Assembly: GCF_021391495.1 (NCBI RefSeq)
Contig: NZ_CP090063.1
Span: 2,914,001-2,978,000 of the forward strand
Direction: 5' to 3'
Length of the DNA stretch: 64,000 nucleotides
Source of the DNA: Amycolatopsis acidiphila
GTDB taxonomy: Bacteria; Actinomycetota; Actinomycetes; Mycobacteriales; Pseudonocardiaceae
This document shows, one piece after another, positions 16,160 through 24,675 of the stretch (position 1 is its first letter; each line of letters opens with the position of its first letter). A program made the position numbers and the translations under genes. Under the pieces are notes generated by a model. That model saw nothing but the letters and a program-made list of their open reading frames with translations. It did not search any database and had not been told where the DNA came from.

Positions 16160-18277
16160 TCAGCCGGTCCGGACTCCTTCCGGCATCAGGTCGAAGCGCG
16201 CGTGCCGCCGGGTGAACGTGGCCGTGCCCGAACTCAGCGACCGCAGGTCGGTGGCGTACCGCAGCAGCTCCGTCGCCGGCACCTCGCCACGCACGAGCGT
16301 CCGCCCGCCCTGTGCCGCCTCGGTGCCCAGCACCCGCCCGCGGCGTGACGAGAGGTCGCCCAGCACGCTGCCCAGATGCTCGTCCGGCAGCAGCACCGTC
16401 ACCTCGTCGACCGGCTCCAGCAATGAGATCCGGCTGTTCGCGGCGGCGTCCTTGAGCGCCATCGCCCCGGCGGTCTGGAACGCCGCGTCGGAGGAGTCGA
16501 CGCTGTGCGCCTTGCCGTCCACCAGCGTCACCCGGATGTCGACCACCGGGTTCCCCGAGGACAGCCCGCGCTGCAGCTGCGCGCGCACGCCCTTCTCCAC
16601 GCTCGGGATGAACTGGTGCGGCACCGAGCCGCCGACGACCCGGTCCACGAACTCGAAGCCCCCGCCGCGGGGCAGCGGCTCGACCTGGATGTCGCACACG
16701 GCGTACTGACCGTGCCCGCCGGACTGCTTCACATGCCGCCCGTGGCCCTTCGCCGGGCTCGCGAACGTCTCGCGCAGGCTGATCTTCACCGGTTCGGTGT
16801 CGACCTCGGCGCCGCCCGCGCGCAGCCGCGACAGCACGACGTCCGCGTGCGCCTCGCCCATGCACCACAGCACCAGCTGGCTGGTCTCCGCGTTGCGCTC
16901 CAGGCGCAGTGTCGGGTCGCCCGCCACGAGCCGGGACAGGTTGCGCGCCAGGGTGTCCTCGTCGCTGCGGTTGTGCGCGACGATCGCCACCGGCAGCAGC
17001 GGCTCCGGCATGGTCCACGGCCGCATCAGCAGCGGGTCCTCCGGCGAGGACACCGTGTCCCCGGTCTCCGCCGAGCCGATCTTGGTCAGCGCGCAGAGGT
17101 CGCCGGCCACGCAGTAGGGCACCTCGCGCAGGTTCGCGCCCAGCGGCGAGTACAGGTGCGCGACGCGCTCGTCGGCGTCGTGGTCGTCGTGACCCCGCTC
17201 GGCGAGGCCGTGCCCCGAGACGTGCACCGGCCGCTCCGGGCGCAGCGTGCCGGAGAAGACGCGGACCAGCGAGACCCGGCCGACGTAGGAGTCCACCGCC
17301 GTGCGCACCACCTCCGCCGCCAGCGGCCCGGCCGGGTCGGCCCGCAGCTCGTCGTGCGGGCCTCCGCCGACCGAGCTGACCTCGGGCAGCGGATGCTCCA
17401 GCGGCGACGGGAACGCGCGGGCGATCCCGTCGAGCACCTCGGCCAGGCCGAGCCCGCTGGTCGCGCACACCGGGATGACCGGGTGGAACGTGCCGCGGGC
17501 GACCGCGGTCTCCAGGTCGGCGATCAGCGTGGCCTCGGGGATCTCCTCGCCGCCGAGGTAGCGGTCCATCAGGCCCTCGTCCTCGCTCTCGGCGATGACC
17601 CCCTCGATCAGCTCGTTGCGGGCCTCGGTCATCCGGTCCAGGTCCGCGGGATCGGGCTCGGCGAGCACCGGCGGGAAGCCGTTCGAGTAGTCGTAGAGCC
17701 GTTGCGTGATCAGGCCGACGAGGGCGGGCCGGTCCCCGCTCGCGGGCAGGTACAGCGGCAGCACCCCGGCACCGAAGGCCTCCTGGCAGGCGGCGATCTC
17801 GCCGAGGATGTCCGCGCGCTGGTGGTCGGTGCGGGCGATGACCACCGCCCGCGGCATGCCGACCGCAGCGCACTCCTCCCACAGGGTGACCGTCGCCGGG
17901 TCCACGCCCTCGGCCGCGCACACGACGAACAGTGCCGCGTCGGCCGCGCGCAGCCCGGCTCTCAGCTCGCCGACGAAGTCCGCGTATCCGGGCGTGTCGA
18001 TGAGGTTGATCTTCACGTCGTGGTACCGGACGGGGGCCACCGACAGGCCGACCGAGCGCTGCTGGCGCACCGCTGCCGGGTCGTGGTCGCAGACCGTGGT
18101 GCCCTCGGTGACGGAACCGGCCCTGCTGACGGTGCCGGACACCGCGAGCAGGGCCTCGGTGAGGGTGGTCTTGCCCGAACCCGACGGGCCCACCAGGACG
18201 ACGTTGCGCAGCTTGCGGGGGTCGTCCACAGCGACCGCGGCCCCGGCATCACCGTTTCTGGACTGCTTCTCGGCCAT
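16160..18277 (-). CDS. Elongation factor G-like protein EF-G2
   Basis: 705 residues from ATG 18277, chosen for GGGAGG about 7 bases upstream. The five EF-G domains are present: P-loop GPSGSGKT at residues 30-37, DTPG at 94-97, domain II near 300-400, and C-terminal domains with ETFASPAKGHGRHVKQSGGHGQY. The usual NKxD guanine motif reads ARTD at 148-151, so base specificity may be altered. The mycobacterial paralogue EF-G2 is reported to lack ribosome-dependent GTPase activity, and the family function is unsettled. It is inserted, in opposite orientation, into a block whose order is otherwise conserved. Confidence 0.9.
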   Translation of the reverse strand: MAEKQSRNGDAGAAVAVDDPRKLRNVVLVGPSGSGKTTLTEALLAVSGTVSRAGSVTEGTTVCDHDPAAVRQQRSVGLSVAPVRYHDVKINLIDTPGYADFVGELRAGLRAADAALFVVCAAEGVDPATVTLWEECAAVGMPRAVVIARTDHQRADILGEIAACQEAFGAGVLPLYLPASGDRPALVGLITQRLYDYSNGFPPVLAEPDPADLDRMTEARNELIEGVIAESEDEGLMDRYLGGEEIPEATLIADLETAVARGTFHPVIPVCATSGLGLAEVLDGIARAFPSPLEHPLPEVSSVGGGPHDELRADPAGPLAAEVVRTAVDSYVGRVSLVRVFSGTLRPERPVHVSGHGLAERGHDDHDADERVAHLYSPLGANLREVPYCVAGDLCALTKIGSAETGDTVSSPEDPLLMRPWTMPEPLLPVAIVAHNRSDEDTLARNLSRLVAGDPTLRLERNAETSQLVLWCMGEAHADVVLSRLRAGGAEVDTEPVKISLRETFASPAKGHGRHVKQSGGHGQYAVCDIQVEPLPRGGGFEFVDRVVGGSVPHQFIPSVEKGVRAQLQRGLSSGNPVVDIRVTLVDGKAHSVDSSDAAFQTAGAMALKDAAANSRISLLEPVDEVTVLLPDEHLGSVLGDLSSRRGRVLGTEAAQGGRTLVRGEVPATELLRYATDLRSLSSGTATFTRRHARFDLMPEGVRTG

Positions 18278-18443
18278 GAGCAGGCCTCCCGGGACTTCGG
18301 TGTCTGTTACGGGTGTGCCCTCGATCACACACCCGTCGGACACGCCCCGGCAACCCCGTGTCCACCAGGACACCCGTCTGCCTGTCCCGGAGGCGAAAGT
18401 GGCCTTCCGGAATCGAGGCTTACTGGCCTGGGGAAGCGGTCCA

Positions 18444-18462
18444 CCTCGACCTAGAATCGAGG
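18444..18462 (+). promoter_or_regulatory. Inverted repeat around a -10-like box upstream of pdxS
   Basis: CCTCGA (18444-18449) and TCGAGG (18457-18462) flank TAGAAT (18452-18457), a good actinobacterial -10 match about 45 bases before the pdxS start. No clear -35 is seen at 17-18 bases. An operator overlapping the promoter is possible. No PdxR-type MocR gene lies nearby. Confidence 0.4.
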
Positions 18463-18501
18463 TGTACAACCCATCCGTTCTGCCCCCGAAAGGCGTGTTC
18501 C

Positions 18502-19416
18502 GTGTCCGAAGTTCCCAGCACTGGTTCCCCTGTGTCCGAGCGCGGCACCGCGCGTGTCAAGCGCGGCATGGCCGAGATGCTCAAGGGCGGCGTGATCATG
18601 GACGTGGTCACCGCCGAGCAGGCCAAGATCGCCGAGGACGCCGGCGCGGTGGCCGTGATGGCGCTCGAGCGGGTGCCCGCCGACATCCGCGCGCAGGGCG
18701 GCGTGGCCAGGATGAGCGACCCGGACCTGATCGACGGCATCATCGAGACCGTCTCGATCCCGGTCATGGCGAAGGCGCGGATCGGCCACTTCGTCGAGGC
18801 GCGGGTGCTGCAGTCGCTCGGGGTGGACTACATCGACGAGTCCGAGGTGCTCACCCCCGCCGACTACGCCAACCACATCGACAAGTGGGCGTTCACCGTG
18901 CCGTTCGTGTGCGGGGCGACGAACCTGGGTGAGGCGCTGCGCCGGATCAACGAGGGCGCCGCGATGATCCGCTCGAAGGGCGAGGCCGGCACCGGCGACG
19001 TGTCGAACGCGACCACCCACATGCGCAAGATCCGCGGCGAGATCAAGCGGCTGACGTCGCTGCCGGAGGACGAGCTCTACGTCGCGGCCAAGGAGCTACA
19101 GGCGCCGTACGAGCTGGTGCGCGAGGTGGCGGAGAAGGGCAAGCTGCCGGTGGTGCTGTTCACCGCTGGCGGCATCGCCACCCCTGCCGACGCGGCGATG
19201 ATGATGCAGCTCGGCGCCGAGGGCGTGTTCGTCGGCTCGGGCATCTTCAAGTCGGGCAACCCGGCCAAGCGCGCCGAGGCGATCGTCAAGGCGACCACGT
19301 TCCACGACGACCCGGACGTGATCGCCAAGGTTTCCCGCGGCCTGGGCGAGGCGATGGTGGGCATCAACGTGGACGACGTCCCGGAGCCGCACCGCCTCGC
19401 CGAGCGCGGCTGGTAG
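18502..19416 (+). CDS. pdxS: Pyridoxal 5'-phosphate synthase lyase subunit
   Basis: 304 residues from GTG 18502 with GAAAGG about 9 bases upstream. PdxS makes PLP from ribose-5-phosphate, glyceraldehyde-3-phosphate and ammonia. Family hallmarks are clear: [32 protein letters not shown], the Schiff-base lysine in [26 protein letters not shown], and the phosphate site [13 protein letters not shown]. Ammonia is supplied by PdxT, encoded 81 bases downstream but separated by a strong hairpin, so the two may be expressed at different levels. Confidence 0.98.
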   Translation: MSEVPSTGSPVSERGTARVKRGMAEMLKGGVIMDVVTAEQAKIAEDAGAVAVMALERVPADIRAQGGVARMSDPDLIDGIIETVSIPVMAKARIGHFVEARVLQSLGVDYIDESEVLTPADYANHIDKWAFTVPFVCGATNLGEALRRINEGAAMIRSKGEAGTGDVSNATTHMRKIRGEIKRLTSLPEDELYVAAKELQAPYELVREVAEKGKLPVVLFTAGGIATPADAAMMMQLGAEGVFVGSGIFKSGNPAKRAEAIVKATTFHDDPDVIAKVSRGLGEAMVGINVDDVPEPHRLAERGW

Positions 19417-19427
19417 TCCCTCGGATG

Positions 19428-19458
19428 CGGCGTGCCCGGCTCGCCGGGCACGCCGTTT
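19428..19458 (+). terminator. Rho-independent terminator after pdxS
   Basis: A perfect 13-bp repeat (CGGCGTGCCCGGC, 19428-19440; GCCGGGCACGCCG, 19443-19455) with a 2-base centre is followed by TTT. It lies between pdxS and pdxT, so read-through would be needed for co-transcription. Confidence 0.85.
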
Positions 19459-19497
19459 CCGTGTGTCCGCGGCATAGAGTGGAACAGAGGAGGTCAC

Positions 19498-20115
19498 GTG
19501 ACCACGAACCCGCTGATCGGGGTGCTCGCGCTGCAGGGTGACGTGCGGGAGCACGTCGGCCTGCTCGAGCGCGCCGGAGCCAGGGCGGTACCGGTGCGGC
19601 GGCCGGCCGAGCTGGCCGGGGTGGACGGGCTGGTCCTGCCGGGTGGGGAGTCGACCACGATGTCCCGCCTGCTGGAGACGTTCGAGCTGCTCGAACCGCT
19701 GCGCGAGCGCATCGCCGCCGGGATGCCGGCCTACGGCTCCTGCGCGGGCATGATCCTGCTCGCCCGCCAGGTCCTCGACGGGCGCCCCGACCAGCGTCAG
19801 CTCGACGGGCTGGACGTGGTCGTGCGGCGCAACGCCTTCGGCAGGCAGGTCGACTCCTTCGAGGGAGACCTCGATTTCCAGGGGCTCGACGGCGGCCCGG
19901 TGCACGCCGTGTTCATCCGGGCCCCCTGGGTGGAGAAGGCCGGCGACGGGGTGGACATACTGGCTCAGGTGCCCGACACGGTCGAGGCCGGGGACGCGGC
20001 CGCTAGGATCGTCGCGATCCGGCAGGGGCCGGTGCTCGCCACGGCCTTCCATCCGGAGCTCACGGGGGACGAGCGGGTGCACCGCCTGTTCGTCGGCATG
20101 GTGCGCGACGGGTAA
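19498..20115 (+). CDS. pdxT: Pyridoxal 5'-phosphate synthase glutaminase subunit
   Basis: 205 residues from GTG 19498 with AGAGGAGG at 19486-19493. It is a class I glutamine amidotransferase that releases ammonia for PdxS. The oxyanion loop is [14 protein letters not shown], the nucleophile is Cys82 in YGSCAGM, and the catalytic His185/Glu187 lie in [13 protein letters not shown]. Its order pdxS-pdxT-yebC matches the actinobacterial norm. Confidence 0.97.
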   Translation: MTTNPLIGVLALQGDVREHVGLLERAGARAVPVRRPAELAGVDGLVLPGGESTTMSRLLETFELLEPLRERIAAGMPAYGSCAGMILLARQVLDGRPDQRQLDGLDVVVRRNAFGRQVDSFEGDLDFQGLDGGPVHAVFIRAPWVEKAGDGVDILAQVPDTVEAGDAAARIVAIRQGPVLATAFHPELTGDERVHRLFVGMVRDG

Positions 20116-20142
20116 GAGGATGTAACTGGAGGAGACACCCTC

Positions 20143-20181
20143 CAACGATGAGAGCACGGAGGAGAGATGAGCGGCCACTCC
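20143..20181 (+). repeat. Upstream copy of the yebC initiation region (39-bp direct repeat, copy 1)
   Basis: Identical over 39 bases to 20220-20258, which is the ribosome site, start codon and first five codons of yebC. The offset is 77 bases. Beyond the identity the copy degenerates, but GTGGCGGCCACGAAGC (20200-20215) still resembles the next part of yebC (GTGGGCGACCACGAAGC). Confidence 0.95.
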
Positions 20182-20247
20182 CGGTTCGGGATGTCACAGT
20201 GGCGGCCACGAAGCCTCCGCAACGATGAGAGCACGGAGGAGAGATGA
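20167..20247 (+). CDS. 26-codon ORF created by the duplicated yebC start
   Basis: ATG 20167 has the same GGAGGAGAG ribosome site as yebC, and its first five codons (MSGHS) are those of YebC. It then diverges and ends at the TGA of 20245-20247, overlapping the yebC ATG as ATGA. Ribosomes starting here would deliver coupled re-initiation at yebC. It may be translated as a leader peptide or may just be a remnant. Confidence 0.5.
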   Translation: MSGHSRFGMSQWRPRSLRNDESTEER

Positions 20248-20258
20248 GCGGCCACTCC
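20220..20258 (+). repeat. Initiation region of yebC (39-bp direct repeat, copy 2)
   Basis: The functional copy: it contains GGAGGAGAG and the ATG at 20244. It is identical to 20143-20181. Confidence 0.95.
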
Positions 20259-20990
20259 AAGTGGGCGACCACGAAGCACAAGAAGGCCGTCATCGATGCC
20301 AAGCGGGGCAAGCTGTTCGCGAGACTGATCAAGAACATCGAGGTCGCCGCGCGGACCGGTGGCGGTGACCCGGAAGGCAACCCGACGCTCTACGACGCCA
20401 TCCAGAAGGCGAAGCGCAACTCCGTCCCGCAGGACAACATCGAGCGCGCGCGCAAGCGCGGCGCCGGTGAAGAGGCCGGCGGCGCCGACTGGCAGACGAT
20501 CAACTACGAGGGCTACGGCCCGAACGGGGTCGCGGTGCTCATCGAGTGCCTGACCGACAACCGCAACCGCGCCGCGTCGGAGGTCCGCACGGCGCTGACC
20601 CGCAACGGCGGCTCGCTCGCCGACCCCGGCTCGGTGGCCTACCTGTTCAACCGCAAGGGCGTGGTGATCATGCCCAAGAACGACGTGGCCGAGGACGACG
20701 TGCTGATGGCCGTGCTCGACGCGGGCGCCGAGGAGGTCAACGACCTCGGCGAGAACTACGAGATCGTCTCCGAGGCCACCGACCTCGTCTCGGTCCGGAA
20801 GGCCTTGCAGGACGCCGGGTTCGACTACGAGTCCGCGGACGCGAGCTTCCTGCCGTCGGTCAGCGTGCCGCTGGACGCCGAGGGCGCGAAGAAGGTCTTC
20901 AGGCTGATCGACGCCCTCGAGGACTGCGACGACGTGCAGAACGTGTACGCGAACTTCGACGTGCCCGACGAGGTGCTGGCCGAGGTCTGA
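20244..20990 (+). CDS. yebC: YebC/PmpR-family protein (TACO1-like)
   Basis: 248 residues from ATG 20244 with GGAGGAGAG at 20235-20243. The YebC fold is complete: [14 protein letters not shown] start, [45 protein letters not shown] and [15 protein letters not shown]. YebC proteins act as transcription regulators in some bacteria and are reported to help ribosomes through proline-rich stalls. Its neighbours (pdxT upstream, ruvC downstream) are conserved. Both ends of the gene are partly duplicated just outside it. Confidence 0.96.
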   Translation: MSGHSKWATTKHKKAVIDAKRGKLFARLIKNIEVAARTGGGDPEGNPTLYDAIQKAKRNSVPQDNIERARKRGAGEEAGGADWQTINYEGYGPNGVAVLIECLTDNRNRAASEVRTALTRNGGSLADPGSVAYLFNRKGVVIMPKNDVAEDDVLMAVLDAGAEEVNDLGENYEIVSEATDLVSVRKALQDAGFDYESADASFLPSVSVPLDAEGAKKVFRLIDALEDCDDVQNVYANFDVPDEVLAEV

Positions 20991-21010
20991 GGCTTTGGTG
21001 TAGGCGCAGA

Positions 21011-21034
21011 TTCGATGTGCCGGCCGAGGTCTGA
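21011..21034 (+). repeat. Degenerate copy of the yebC 3' end
   Basis: This stretch encodes FDVPAEV-stop and matches the last codons of yebC ([15 protein letters not shown], 20955-20990) with one synonymous change (GAC to GAT), a CCC to CCG change at the proline and an in-frame loss of four codons. It begins 20 bases after the real stop. Confidence 0.8.
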
Positions 21035-21048
21035 CACTTTCGGCTGAG

Positions 21049-21084
21049 AAAATCCCGGCATGCCAGGCATGCCGGGATTTTTTT
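21049..21084 (+). terminator. Strong Rho-independent terminator after yebC
   Basis: A 15-16 bp perfect inverted repeat (AAATCCCGGCATGCC and its complement) runs into seven Ts. It is the best intrinsic terminator in the window and separates pdxT-yebC from the downstream genes. Confidence 0.95.
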
Positions 21085-21123
21085 GCGGACAGGCACTGGG
21101 CGTGCGCGGGCCGGTACGGCACA

Positions 21124-21657
21124 ATGGCCGCCGTGACGACCGAGACGACGGCCGAGGCGCTCGCCCCCGAAGATCACGACCTTCTCGAGTGGATCGTGGC
21201 CGAGGCCGAGCGCCGGGGAAACGCGGTCATCTCGGTTCCCCGTGACGACAAGGGATCCGGCTACTGCTTCACCGCGTGCGTGTGGGCGCTGCACCAGGTT
21301 CCCGAGGCCGTCGTCGTCGGGCTGCCCGAGCACATGGCGCAGGTGCTGCTCGACGCCTACGTCGACCGCGCCGCCACCGGCGGGCCGTTCGAGCCCGGGC
21401 GTGTGTACGAAGACTTCTTCGAGAATGTGCCGGTCGTCTTCGAGACCGTCAACCCCGGGCACTACCCCGAGTACTTCGGCAGCGCCTTCCTCGTCTACCC
21501 CGACGGGGACTTCCCCGCCGTGCAGATCATCGTCCCCACCCCCGAGGGGCACTGGCCGTGGAGCGCCGACGCGCCCGAGGGCTTCGCCGAGTGGGAGCCC
21601 GTGCTGACCGACTCCGGCCGCCCCGAGAGCTGGACCCCGGGCGTCGACGGTCCATAG
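21124..21657 (+). CDS. DUF4262 domain protein
   Basis: 177 residues from ATG 21124 (GTG 21133 is possible). It has the DUF4262 pattern: GYCFTACVWALHQVPEAVVVGLPEHMAQVLL, an acidic middle with FEPGRVYEDFFENVPVVFETV, and the C-terminal VQIIVPTPEGHWPWSADAPEGF. No signal peptide or helix is seen. No biochemical function is known for the family. It sits between the yebC terminator and ruvC, on its own apparent promoter. Confidence 0.8.
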   Translation: MAAVTTETTAEALAPEDHDLLEWIVAEAERRGNAVISVPRDDKGSGYCFTACVWALHQVPEAVVVGLPEHMAQVLLDAYVDRAATGGPFEPGRVYEDFFENVPVVFETVNPGHYPEYFGSAFLVYPDGDFPAVQIIVPTPEGHWPWSADAPEGFAEWEPVLTDSGRPESWTPGVDGP

Positions 21658-21750
21658 TGGACACGGCTTCACCCCGGCGCGTCCTGTCCGGCGATCGGCA
21701 CCCGACCCGGTAGCCTCCGAACTGGTGTTCGGGTGAGGAAGGCGGATCAG

Positions 21751-22338
21751 GTGCGAGTGCTCGGTGTCGACCCGGGTCTGACGCGATGCGGGCTCGGGGT
21801 GGTGGACGGCGGGACCGGGCGGACGGTCAGCTGCGTCGCGGTGGACGTCGTGCGCACGCCGGTCGACGCCTCCCTGGCGAACCGGCTGCTGCAGGTCTCC
21901 GAGGCCATCGAGGAGTGGCTGGACCGCTACCGGCCCGAGGCCGTCGCCGTCGAGCGGGTGTTCAGCCAGCACAACGTGCGCACGGCGATGGGCACCGCGC
22001 AGGCCGGGGGAGTGGTGGCGCTGGCCGCGGCGAGGCGCGGGCTGCCCGTCGTGTTCCACACCCCGAGCGAGGTCAAGGCGGCCGTCACCGGCTCCGGCCG
22101 TGCGGACAAGGCGCAGGTCACGAGCATGGTGACCCGGCTGCTGAACCTGCCGCACGCGCCGCACCCGGCGGACGCCGCGGACGCGCTCGCCCTCGCGATC
22201 TGCCACCTGTGGCGCGAGCCGATGCGGGCCCGCCTCGCCGAGGCGGAGGCCCGCGCGGCGGAGCTGGCCAGGACCCACCGGGCCCGGCTCGCGGCCGCGG
22301 CCAAGGCGGCGGCGAAGATGAAGGGAGCGGCGCGATGA
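21751..22338 (+). CDS. ruvC: Holliday junction resolvase RuvC
   Basis: 195 residues from GTG 21751, the start that gives [14 protein letters not shown] with catalytic Asp7; GGAAGG lies about 9 bases upstream. Further acidic active-site residues are in [17 protein letters not shown] and [15 protein letters not shown]. RuvC cuts four-way junctions moved by RuvAB. A basic Ala/Lys tail extends the C-terminus. Its stop overlaps ruvA (ATGA). Confidence 0.97.
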   Translation: MRVLGVDPGLTRCGLGVVDGGTGRTVSCVAVDVVRTPVDASLANRLLQVSEAIEEWLDRYRPEAVAVERVFSQHNVRTAMGTAQAGGVVALAAARRGLPVVFHTPSEVKAAVTGSGRADKAQVTSMVTRLLNLPHAPHPADAADALALAICHLWREPMRARLAEAEARAAELARTHRARLAAAAKAAAKMKGAAR

Positions 22339-22940
22339 TCTCGTCGGTGCGCGGGGAGGTGCTATCGGTCGGGCTCGACCACGTGGTCGTCGAGGTCGGC
22401 GGGGTGGGCCTCGCGGTGCAGGCCACGCCCTCGACGCTCGCGACGCTGCGCCGGGGCGAGCAGACCCGGCTGCACACCGCGCTCGTGGTCCGCGAGGACT
22501 CGCTCACCCTGTTCGGGTTCGCCGGCGCCGACGCCCGCGAGTTGTTCACCCTGCTGCAGACCGTGTCCGGCATCGGGCCGCGGCTCGCGCTGGCCGCGCT
22601 CGCCGTGCTCGACCCGGACAAGCTGCGCACCGCGCTCGCCGAGGGCAACATCACCGTGCTCACCCAGGTCCCGGGCATCGGCCGCAAGGGCGCCGAGCGG
22701 CTGTCGCTGGAGCTGCGCGACAAGGTCACGGCCGTCGGCGGCGCCGGGGCGGAGGCGATGCCCGCCGCGGGTGCGACCGTCCGCGCGGAGGTCGTCGAGG
22801 CGCTCACCGGCCTCGGGTTCCCGCTCAAGCAGTCCGAGCAGGCGGTGGAGAAGGTGCTGGCGGGCACTGGTGGTACTGCGGCGGCCGACACCGCGACGGT
22901 GCTGCGCGCCGCCCTGACCACCCTCGGCCGCAAGGGCTAG
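22335..22940 (+). CDS. ruvA: Holliday junction DNA helicase subunit RuvA
   Basis: 201 residues from ATG 22335, overlapping ruvC by 4 nt. The OB fold ([23 protein letters not shown]), the double helix-hairpin-helix ([20 protein letters not shown] and [19 protein letters not shown]) and the C-terminal RuvB-binding domain ([20 protein letters not shown]) are all present. It binds the junction as a tetramer and recruits RuvB. Confidence 0.97.
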   Translation: MISSVRGEVLSVGLDHVVVEVGGVGLAVQATPSTLATLRRGEQTRLHTALVVREDSLTLFGFAGADARELFTLLQTVSGIGPRLALAALAVLDPDKLRTALAEGNITVLTQVPGIGRKGAERLSLELRDKVTAVGGAGAEAMPAAGATVRAEVVEALTGLGFPLKQSEQAVEKVLAGTGGTAAADTATVLRAALTTLGRKG

Positions 22941-22949
22941 GCCTCCGGC

Positions 22950-24011
22950 GTGCACGATGACAGCGTGACCGAATTCGACGCCGACGAGACCCTCTCGGCG
23001 CTGCCGCAGACCGGCGAGCGCGAGGTCGAGACGACGCTGCGCCCGCGCAGGCTGGCGGAGTTCGTCGGTCAGCCCCGGGTCCGCGAGCAGCTGGAGCTGG
23101 TGCTGGAGAGCGCCCGCCGGCGCGGCGTCCCGCCCGACCACGTGCTGCTGTCGGGCCCGCCCGGGCTCGGCAAGACGAGCCTCGCGATGATCATCGCGGT
23201 CGAGCTCGACGCGGCGATCCGGATCACCTCCGGCCCCGCGCTGGAACGCGCGGGCGACCTGGCCGCGATGCTGTCCAACCTCGCCGAGGGCGACGTGCTG
23301 TTCATCGACGAGATCCACCGGATCGCCCGGCCCGCCGAGGAGATGCTCTACCTCGCGATGGAGGACTTCCGCGTCGACGTCGTCGTCGGCAAGGGCCCGG
23401 GCGCGACCAGCATCCCGCTGGAGATCGCGCCGTTCACCCTCGTCGGGGCCACCACCCGCTCCGGCGCGCTGACCGGCCCATTGCGCGACCGCTTCGGCTT
23501 CACCGGCCAGATGGAGTTCTACGCCGACCACGAGCTGGACCAGGTCGTCCGGCGTGCGGCCGCCATCCTGGGCATCGAGGTCGACGCCGAGGCCAGTGCC
23601 GAGATCGCCCGCCGCTCGCGCGGCACGCCCCGGATCGCCAACCGGCTGCTCCGGCGCGTGCGCGACTACGCCGAGGTCAGGGCCGACGGGCACATCACGC
23701 TGGCGGTCACCCGGGCCGCGCTCGAGGTCTACGATGTGGATGAGCTGGGCCTGGACCGGCTGGACCGGGCGGTGCTCGGCGCGCTGGTCAACTCGTTCGG
23801 CGGCGGACCCGTCGGGGTCTCCACGCTGGCGGTCGCGGTGGGTGAGGAGCCGACCACGGTCGAAGAGGTGTGCGAACCCTATCTGGTTCGCGCGGGTATG
23901 CTCGCCCGGACTCCACGGGGACGGGTGGCCACCCCCGCCGCGTGGGAGCACCTCGGCCTCCGTCCGCCACCGGACTACGGCCGGTCGGACCAGTCGGCGC
24001 TGTTCGATTAG
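22950..24011 (+). CDS. ruvB: Holliday junction ATP-dependent helicase RuvB
   Basis: 353 residues from GTG 22950, 9 bases after ruvA. AAA+ motor: Walker A GPPGLGKT, Walker B FIDEIHR, sensor 1 [19 protein letters not shown], arginine-finger region, and the C-terminal winged helix ([27 protein letters not shown]). It drives branch migration with RuvA. Confidence 0.98.
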   Translation: MHDDSVTEFDADETLSALPQTGEREVETTLRPRRLAEFVGQPRVREQLELVLESARRRGVPPDHVLLSGPPGLGKTSLAMIIAVELDAAIRITSGPALERAGDLAAMLSNLAEGDVLFIDEIHRIARPAEEMLYLAMEDFRVDVVVGKGPGATSIPLEIAPFTLVGATTRSGALTGPLRDRFGFTGQMEFYADHELDQVVRRAAAILGIEVDAEASAEIARRSRGTPRIANRLLRRVRDYAEVRADGHITLAVTRAALEVYDVDELGLDRLDRAVLGALVNSFGGGPVGVSTLAVAVGEEPTTVEEVCEPYLVRAGMLARTPRGRVATPAAWEHLGLRPPPDYGRSDQSALFD

Positions 24012-24107
24012 CACGCCACTGGTGAATACCGCGGTGGCACCTGGCACACTCGAAAGAGCACATCCGGACAAATAGGTGCGCGCGCCGCGTGTGCCGAATG
24101 GAGAATC

Positions 24108-24494
24108 ATGAACCAGCTTTTCCTGCCGTTGCTCCTCATGCTCGTGGTGGCGATCCCGCTGATCATGGGTAGCCGGAAGCAGAAGCGCGCCGCGGCGGAG
24201 CAGAAGCGGCTGCAGGGCGACCTGACCGAGGGCGACCGCGTGATGACCACGTCGGGCCTCTACGGCACCGTGGCCGACACCAGCGACGAGACCACGATCG
24301 ACGTGGAGATCGCGCCGGGCGTCGTCACCACCTGGCTGCGCCAGGCGGTGCGCGAGAAGGTCGCCCCGGTGGTCGACGAGGCCGAGGAGATCGAGGACGC
24401 CGAGCCCGCGACGGTCGAGGCCGTCGACGAGACGCCGGCCCAGCAGCAGTCCGGCGCCCAGGTCGCGCCGCCGCTCGAGCACGGCAAGAAGTAG
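24108..24494 (+). CDS. yajC: Preprotein translocase subunit YajC
   Basis: 128 residues from ATG 24108 with TGGAGAA upstream. One N-terminal helix (residues 2-20) is followed by a basic RKQKRAAAEQKRLQGDLTEGDRVMTTSGLYGTVADT segment that defines the family, then an acidic low-complexity tail. It associates with SecDF to aid protein export. yajC-secD-secF order is typical, though a hairpin and 181 bases separate it from secD here. Confidence 0.95.
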   Translation: MNQLFLPLLLMLVVAIPLIMGSRKQKRAAAEQKRLQGDLTEGDRVMTTSGLYGTVADTSDETTIDVEIAPGVVTTWLRQAVREKVAPVVDEAEEIEDAEPATVEAVDETPAQQQSGAQVAPPLEHGKK

Positions 24495-24506
24495 CCCGGG
24501 TGCCCG

Positions 24507-24536
24507 CCGCCCGAGCCGGTGCCGGCGAACGGGCGG
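24507..24536 (+). terminator. Hairpin downstream of yajC
   Basis: A nested stem CCGCCCG-a-GCCGG-tg-CCGGC-gaa-CGGGCGG starts 12 bases after the yajC stop. It has no U-tract, so it may be a weak terminator or an RNA-processing element. Confidence 0.5.
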
Positions 24537-24601
24537 CCCGCTCGGATGCCGGCCCCTGGCGCTGGAGGCGGCGCCGGGGGCACAACGCTGCCCTAACGGG
24601 C

Positions 24602-24621
24602 CACCGAGTAGTGTCTCGGTG
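24602..24621. promoter_or_regulatory. Perfect inverted repeat around a -10-like hexamer upstream of secD
   Basis: CACCGAG (24602-24608) and CTCGGTG (24615-24621) enclose TAGTGT (24609-24614). Direct repeats GGGCCACC at 24598-24605 and 24630-24637 flank it. It lies 55 bases before the secD start. It could be an operator over a promoter or a leader hairpin. Confidence 0.45.
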
Positions 24622-24675
24622 CTAGCAGCGGGCCACCAGCCCGGGTTCTGACCATCCCCGAGGAGAACGACCACC

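Noticed and set aside
18278..18501. A PdxR/MocR regulator gene or binding site for pdxS
   Set aside because: No regulator gene is present, and the single inverted repeat at 18444-18462 does not match a pattern I can assign.
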